A stretch of DNA of 9,191 nucleotides from Gallionellaceae bacterium. GTDB lineage: Bacteria > Pseudomonadota > Gammaproteobacteria > Burkholderiales > Gallionellaceae. The notes beneath the pieces are model-generated. The model made no database searches, had not been told where the DNA came from, and saw nothing but the letters and a program-made list of their open reading frames with translations. Each line of letters begins with the position of its first letter. Position 1 is the first letter of the stretch. A program made the translations under genes and the position numbers. The stretch lies in NCBI GenBank assembly GCA_003151655.1, contig PLYB01000297.1:1-9191 (forward strand). Direction: 5' to 3'. Positions 5,814-9,191 of the stretch are shown piece by piece.

Positions 5814-6896
5814 ATGAAATTACTCTTCGTTGGCACACATTTTGGCGGCGGCGGTACTGAGAGTCACTTTGTTACTTTGGCAAAAGCGATGCATGCTGCG
5901 GGACATGAAGTTGCCGCCGTCATTCGCCCGGACACACCGATTCATCACGGCTTGAAGGATAGCGGAGTACAGCTATATTTTGGCGTATTCCGCAATGCGT
6001 TCGACCCGCGCGGCATCCGCGCTGTCTGGCGGGCTTGCGGCGAATTTAGACCCGACTGGATAGTTGGCAGCTTCAGCAAAGAATATTGGCCGCTGGCAAT
6101 TATTGCGCGCCTTCGCGGAGTTAAGTTGGCGCTGTTTAAACATATGGATTACCCCCTGCGTCCCGCCACTCACTACTTCATTCCACGCTTAGCCCAGCGC
6201 TTCATTGTCATTTCGAATTTTATGCGCGACAATTTTATCGCGCGCGGCATTGACCCGGCACGTATTCAGATTCTCTATAACCCGCTTGATCTGGAATACT
6301 TTAAACCGGATGCGCAATTGCGCAAAACGAGCCGGGAACAATTCGGCTACGCCGAGGACGACATCGTCCTCGGTTTTATCGGCGCGATGCACCCGGATAA
6401 AGGCATGCTTCCCCTCTGCGATGCGCTAAATCAGGCGATGGAGCAGATGCCAAAACTCAAGGCGATCTGGGTAGGGGATGGGCTCGCGGTACAAGACCTC
6501 AATACAAAAATTCAAAAAGGAGGATTCGCGCCCCGCCACTTCTGGCACACATGGGCTGAGGACGTGCGCCCGTATTATGCCGCGATAGATATGCTCGCTG
6601 TTCCAACCATTGGCCGGGAAACATTCGGTCGCGTATCCATTGAAGCTCAAGCCTCCGGCATTCCGGTTTTGTGCAGTGACAACGGCGGCCTGCCCGAGAC
6701 CTTTGTGCCGGATGTCACGGGCAAGTTACTTCCCGCAGGCGATGTGGCGGCTTGGCGTGATGCCATTTTGGAGATGGCTGGGGATACTCAATTGCGCAAA
6801 CAGCTTCAGGAAAAAGGACGGAGTTGGATAGCGCAAAAATTCAGCTCATCGGCGATTGCCGAACAGTTAACTTTACTTCTTGAAGAGTCTCGTTAG
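5814..6896 (+). CDS. GT4-family (GT-B fold) glycosyltransferase
   Basis: This 360-residue protein is a group 1/GT4 retaining glycosyltransferase. The N-terminal half has the GTHFGGGGTESHF loop (7-19) that follows the first strand in this fold and binds the acceptor. The C-terminal half has the sugar-nucleotide site: LGFIGAMHPDKGM (186-198), WVGDG (219-223), and the ETFGRVSIEAQASGIPV segment (269-285), which gives the EX7E pair Glu269 and Glu277, followed by NGGLPE (290-295). There is no membrane segment, so it probably works at the inner face of the inner membrane, adding a sugar from a nucleotide donor to a lipopolysaccharide or other surface-glycan precursor. The exact sugar cannot be told. 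The ribosome site is weak. The gene is complete and faces the channel gene. Confidence 0.9.
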   Translation: MKLLFVGTHFGGGGTESHFVTLAKAMHAAGHEVAAVIRPDTPIHHGLKDSGVQLYFGVFRNAFDPRGIRAVWRACGEFRPDWIVGSFSKEYWPLAIIARLRGVKLALFKHMDYPLRPATHYFIPRLAQRFIVISNFMRDNFIARGIDPARIQILYNPLDLEYFKPDAQLRKTSREQFGYAEDDIVLGFIGAMHPDKGMLPLCDALNQAMEQMPKLKAIWVGDGLAVQDLNTKIQKGGFAPRHFWHTWAEDVRPYYAAIDMLAVPTIGRETFGRVSIEAQASGIPVLCSDNGGLPETFVPDVTGKLLPAGDVAAWRDAILEMAGDTQLRKQLQEKGRSWIAQKFSSSAIAEQLTLLLEESR

Positions 6897-6933
6897 CAAA
6901 AGCGGCGAAATGAAGAACACGAGCAGCGTTTTT

Positions 6934-7968
6934 TTACGCGACCCCCTGCATCAACTGCTCCAATCTCGCCCGCCCCTCCGGGCTCGCCATCACCATTAAC
7001 ACGTCACCGCCTTGCACGATATGCTGTACCGGCGGATTGAATAACCAGCCATTGACGCTATTGCGTATCGCAAGCACCAGACAATCCTTGCCGCCATGAT
7101 ACAGCGTCGTCAGCGGCTTGCCGGACAACGTGACCGGAATAACGATCTCCTCCATGCGCACATTCTCTTCGGATTTAAGCATATCGTCGAGAAACGACAC
7201 CACGTGCGGCCTGACCATTGCCGAAACAATGCGCAATCCGCCGGTAAAATCGGGAGAGACGATCTCATCTGCTCCTGCACGACGAGTCTTCTCGGTATTT
7301 TTCAGATCATGGCATCGCGCCACCACGCGCAAATCCGGATTAAGCTGCTTGGCACTAAGGCTGATGACCAGATTCTGGCTGTCGTCATGCGCCACCGCGA
7401 ACACGCCACGCGCGCTCAACACCCCGGCGGCCAATAATACATCGTTATCCGTTGCGTCTCCGAGCAAATACAACTGCCCCGGATGGCTGTCTACATACCG
7501 TTTGATCGTTTCCATTTTGGAATCGATGATGACACAGCTCCGTCCGGTGGAGGTCAGTTCGTGAGCTACATTACTGCCGACCAGACCGACCCCGCAGACG
7601 ATGTAGTGATTTTTCAACTGCGCGATTCGTTGTTGCATTTTCTTTCTCCGCCAAGATTCATTCAAATCGCTTTCCAGCATAAACGCAGTTATGGTGGAAA
7701 GCACGTAACCCATCATGCCGATACCTGCGAGACCGATGAATACGGTGAACAGCCGTCCGTATTCATATCCGGTGACATCTACTACCTCGCTATAGCCAAT
7801 GGTGGCAATAGTGATAAACGTCATGTAAAAACAATCCATCCAGGAAGGGTGAGACCTGCCAAGAATGTGATAACCGACCGTGCCGATGAGCATCACCAGC
7901 AGCAGCGCCGCAAAAGAAAAAAACAAATTGCGAATCACATGGGATTCGTTTGTTCCATCAACTCTCAT
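6934..7968 (-). CDS. Potassium channel with TrkA/RCK domain
   Basis: A 344-residue two-helix potassium channel subunit fused to a regulator of K+ conductance. TM1 spans about 14-37, the pore helix and filter 43-62, and TM2 about 73-98. The filter reads T-I-G-Y-S (56-60) rather than the usual T-I/V-G-Y-G. The cytosolic part has a TrkA_N Rossmann domain: YIVCGVGLVGSNVA with the GxGxxG motif at 126-131 and Asp149 at the end of the second strand, the typical NAD(H)-binding acid. A TrkA_C-like region follows (about 270-340; SGKPL and GGDVLMVM). It would work as a tetramer in the inner membrane, gated by nucleotide or ion binding. The ATG at 7968 shares one base with the def stop codon (TGATG), so it is translationally coupled; an in-frame GTG just upstream is an alternative. 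Confidence 0.9.
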   Translation of the reverse strand: MRVDGTNESHVIRNLFFSFAALLLVMLIGTVGYHILGRSHPSWMDCFYMTFITIATIGYSEVVDVTGYEYGRLFTVFIGLAGIGMMGYVLSTITAFMLESDLNESWRRKKMQQRIAQLKNHYIVCGVGLVGSNVAHELTSTGRSCVIIDSKMETIKRYVDSHPGQLYLLGDATDNDVLLAAGVLSARGVFAVAHDDSQNLVISLSAKQLNPDLRVVARCHDLKNTEKTRRAGADEIVSPDFTGGLRIVSAMVRPHVVSFLDDMLKSEENVRMEEIVIPVTLSGKPLTTLYHGGKDCLVLAIRNSVNGWLFNPPVQHIVQGGDVLMVMASPEGRARLEQLMQGVA

Positions 7969-8501
7969 CACTCATCCCGTATGTTTTTATCAGGAAATAG
8001 CTCGCTGCTAAAACCGAAATTGCGCATATCTTCAATGCGCATGGGATATAGTAATCCATCCAGATGATCGCACTCGTGTTGCACGACACGCGCATGAAAA
8101 CCACTCACCGTACGGTCTATCAAAGCACCGAACTGGTCGCGCCCCTGGTAACGCAGATGTGTAAAGCGCGGCACCAGTCCGCGCATTCCGGGCAGGCTAA
8201 GACAGCCCTCCCACCCATCTTCTTTAGAGGGGGATAGCGGCGTAAGAATCGGGTTGATCAGCACGGTATGTGGCACCTCCTCGGCATCCGGATAACGCGG
8301 ATTGCTCTCTACGCCAAAGATCACCACCCGCAGATTGATCCCGATCTGCGGCGCAGCCAAACCGACTCCGTCCAATGCCTGCATGGTGTCGCGCATATCG
8401 CCCAGCAATTCTTGCAGCTCTTCGCTATCGAAAGCAGTCACCTCTTCGGCGTGACGCAACAAGCGCGCATCGCCCATGCGCAAAACTTTTCTAACCGACA
8501 T
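7968..8501 (-). CDS. def: Peptide deformylase
   Basis: The 177-residue enzyme removes the N-terminal formyl group from new proteins at the ribosome. All three family motifs are intact: GVGLAAPQIG (45-54), EGCLSLP (98-104) with metal ligand Cys100, and QHECDHLDG (141-149) with metal ligands His142 and His146 and catalytic Glu143. The length is usual for the family. The gene overlaps the upstream phosphorylase gene by 11 bases and the downstream channel gene by one base, so it is the middle of a compact three-gene operon. It is not beside fmt, the commonest partner, which suggests this may be a second deformylase of the genome; the window cannot show this. Confidence 0.95.
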   Translation of the reverse strand: MSVRKVLRMGDARLLRHAEEVTAFDSEELQELLGDMRDTMQALDGVGLAAPQIGINLRVVIFGVESNPRYPDAEEVPHTVLINPILTPLSPSKEDGWEGCLSLPGMRGLVPRFTHLRYQGRDQFGALIDRTVSGFHARVVQHECDHLDGLLYPMRIEDMRNFGFSSELFPDKNIRDE

Positions 8502-9191
8502 CCGATTCCACCACCAAACCCAATATGTTTCTCACTCTGGCCATCGCCGGCTCCGCAATTTTACTGATCGCATCAAGATGGATACCATCACGACTGCTTC
8601 CGCGACCCGCCGCATAATTTACTACCACGGCAATAGCCGCATAGCTCAGTCCCAATTCTCTGGCCAACGAGGCTTCCGGCATGCCGGTCATACCGACCAT
8701 ATCCCCGCCGTCCCGCTCAATACGGTTGATTTCGGCGGCAGTCTCCAAGCGCGGCCCTTGTGTCGCAGCATATACGCCGCCATCCATACATTTTTCTTTG
8801 GCGATAACCGCTGCCGTCAATATCTGTTGCCGCAATTCAGGAGTATAGGGATGGGTAAAATCGATATGCGTAACAGGCCGATCACGCCCGTCGAAATAAG
8901 TAAAAGGTCGTCCATAGGTGTAATCGACAATCTGGTCTGGAATCACTATTTCACCGGGAACCAGATTGGCTCGAATCCCGCCAACCGAAGCCACCGAGAT
9001 AACACGCTTGGCTCCTTGTTCATAAAAGGCCCAGAGATTGGCGCGATAATTCACTTCGTGCGGAGGGATGGTATGCCCGTATCCGTGGCGAGCAAGAAAC
9101 ATCACCTCGTGCTGATTGATCGTGCCGAAAGTAAGCGCACCGGATGGCTCGCCATATGGCGTACGTATCACTTGCCGATGAGTGATCTTGA
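8491..9191 (-). CDS. S-methyl-5'-thioinosine/thioadenosine phosphorylase (5' end off-window)
   Basis: A nucleoside phosphorylase of the MTAP/PNP-2 family, probably using S-methyl-5'-thioinosine. Clear segments are RTPYGEPSG near the start, FLARHG, HEVNYRANLWA, SVASVGGI, VTHIDFTHPY, ATQGPRLET, GMTGMPEASLARE and VVNYAAG. The base-binding loop reads VVNYAAG (Asn) instead of the DYD of adenosine-type MTAP, and MTGMPEA replaces the MTAP-type MT-TVPE, a pattern I associate with the 6-oxopurine-type Pseudomonas enzyme (MTIP). It would release 5-methylthioribose-1-phosphate and hypoxanthine in the methylthio-salvage route from polyamine synthesis. The frame stays open to the right edge and reads ITHRQVIRTPYGEPSG; the first strand and phosphate loop (IGGTG) lie beyond it, so roughly 20 residues are missing. 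The GTG at 9171 is not the true start. The 3' end overlaps def by 11 bases. Confidence 0.9.
   Translation of the reverse strand, partial: KITHRQVIRTPYGEPSGALTFGTINQHEVMFLARHGYGHTIPPHEVNYRANLWAFYEQGAKRVISVASVGGIRANLVPGEIVIPDQIVDYTYGRPFTYFDGRDRPVTHIDFTHPYTPELRQQILTAAVIAKEKCMDGGVYAATQGPRLETAAEINRIERDGGDMVGMTGMPEASLARELGLSYAAIAVVVNYAAGRGSSRDGIHLDAISKIAEPAMARVRNILGLVVESDVG

Noticed and set aside
6897..6935. Seven-T run (6929-6935) as a terminator for the glycosyltransferase
   Set aside because: No convincing GC-rich stem precedes the T run, and part of it belongs to the channel gene's stop codon.
7483..8067. 194-codon open frame on the plus strand
   Set aside because: It lies antisense to the well-supported channel and def genes, and its translation shows no recognisable motif.

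Overview
The window looks like a chromosomal stretch of a Gram-negative proteobacterium. A betaproteobacterium of the Nitrosomonadales/Gallionellaceae kind is my best guess, based only on protein style and gene company. Two parts differ in character: an AT-richer accessory block (about 190-4045) and a more GC-rich part (about 4240-9191) with recognisable families and housekeeping genes.

Accessory block. A divergent promoter region (3567-3676) separates a small XRE-family repressor gene (plus strand, 3677-4045) from a five-gene minus-strand run that ends at a strong 15-bp-stem terminator (143-175). In transcription order the run encodes a 77-aa two-helix membrane protein, a GYF_2-domain protein with several membrane segments, a lipoprotein with a C-terminal LprI (DUF1311) domain, a DUF1643-like cytosolic protein, and a secreted coiled-coil protein. 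Four of the five products are predicted to lie in or beyond the inner membrane. A near-perfect 21-bp palindrome sits inside the run's promoter, between a perfect -35 TTGACA and the -10, so the XRE protein probably represses the run. This is the part of the window most likely to hold an undescribed system; its function cannot be told from sequence alone.

Middle. A type II toxin-antitoxin pair (UPF0175 antitoxin and DUF3368 PIN-like toxin, 4243-4975) overlaps by 11 bases. It is followed 15 bases later by a NodB-type polysaccharide deacetylase and then by a GT4-family glycosyltransferase, suggesting a fragment of a surface-glycan locus. A striking REP-like double palindrome (5742-5788) lies between the last two genes, and a degenerate relative lies at 4109-4140.

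Right end. Three tightly overlapping minus-strand genes form an operon read from the right edge: an S-methyl-5'-thioinosine/thioadenosine phosphorylase (5' end cut by the window), peptide deformylase (def), and a two-helix potassium channel with a TrkA/RCK domain whose filter reads TIGYS instead of TIGYG. This operon converges on the glycosyltransferase gene with only 37 bases between stop codons.
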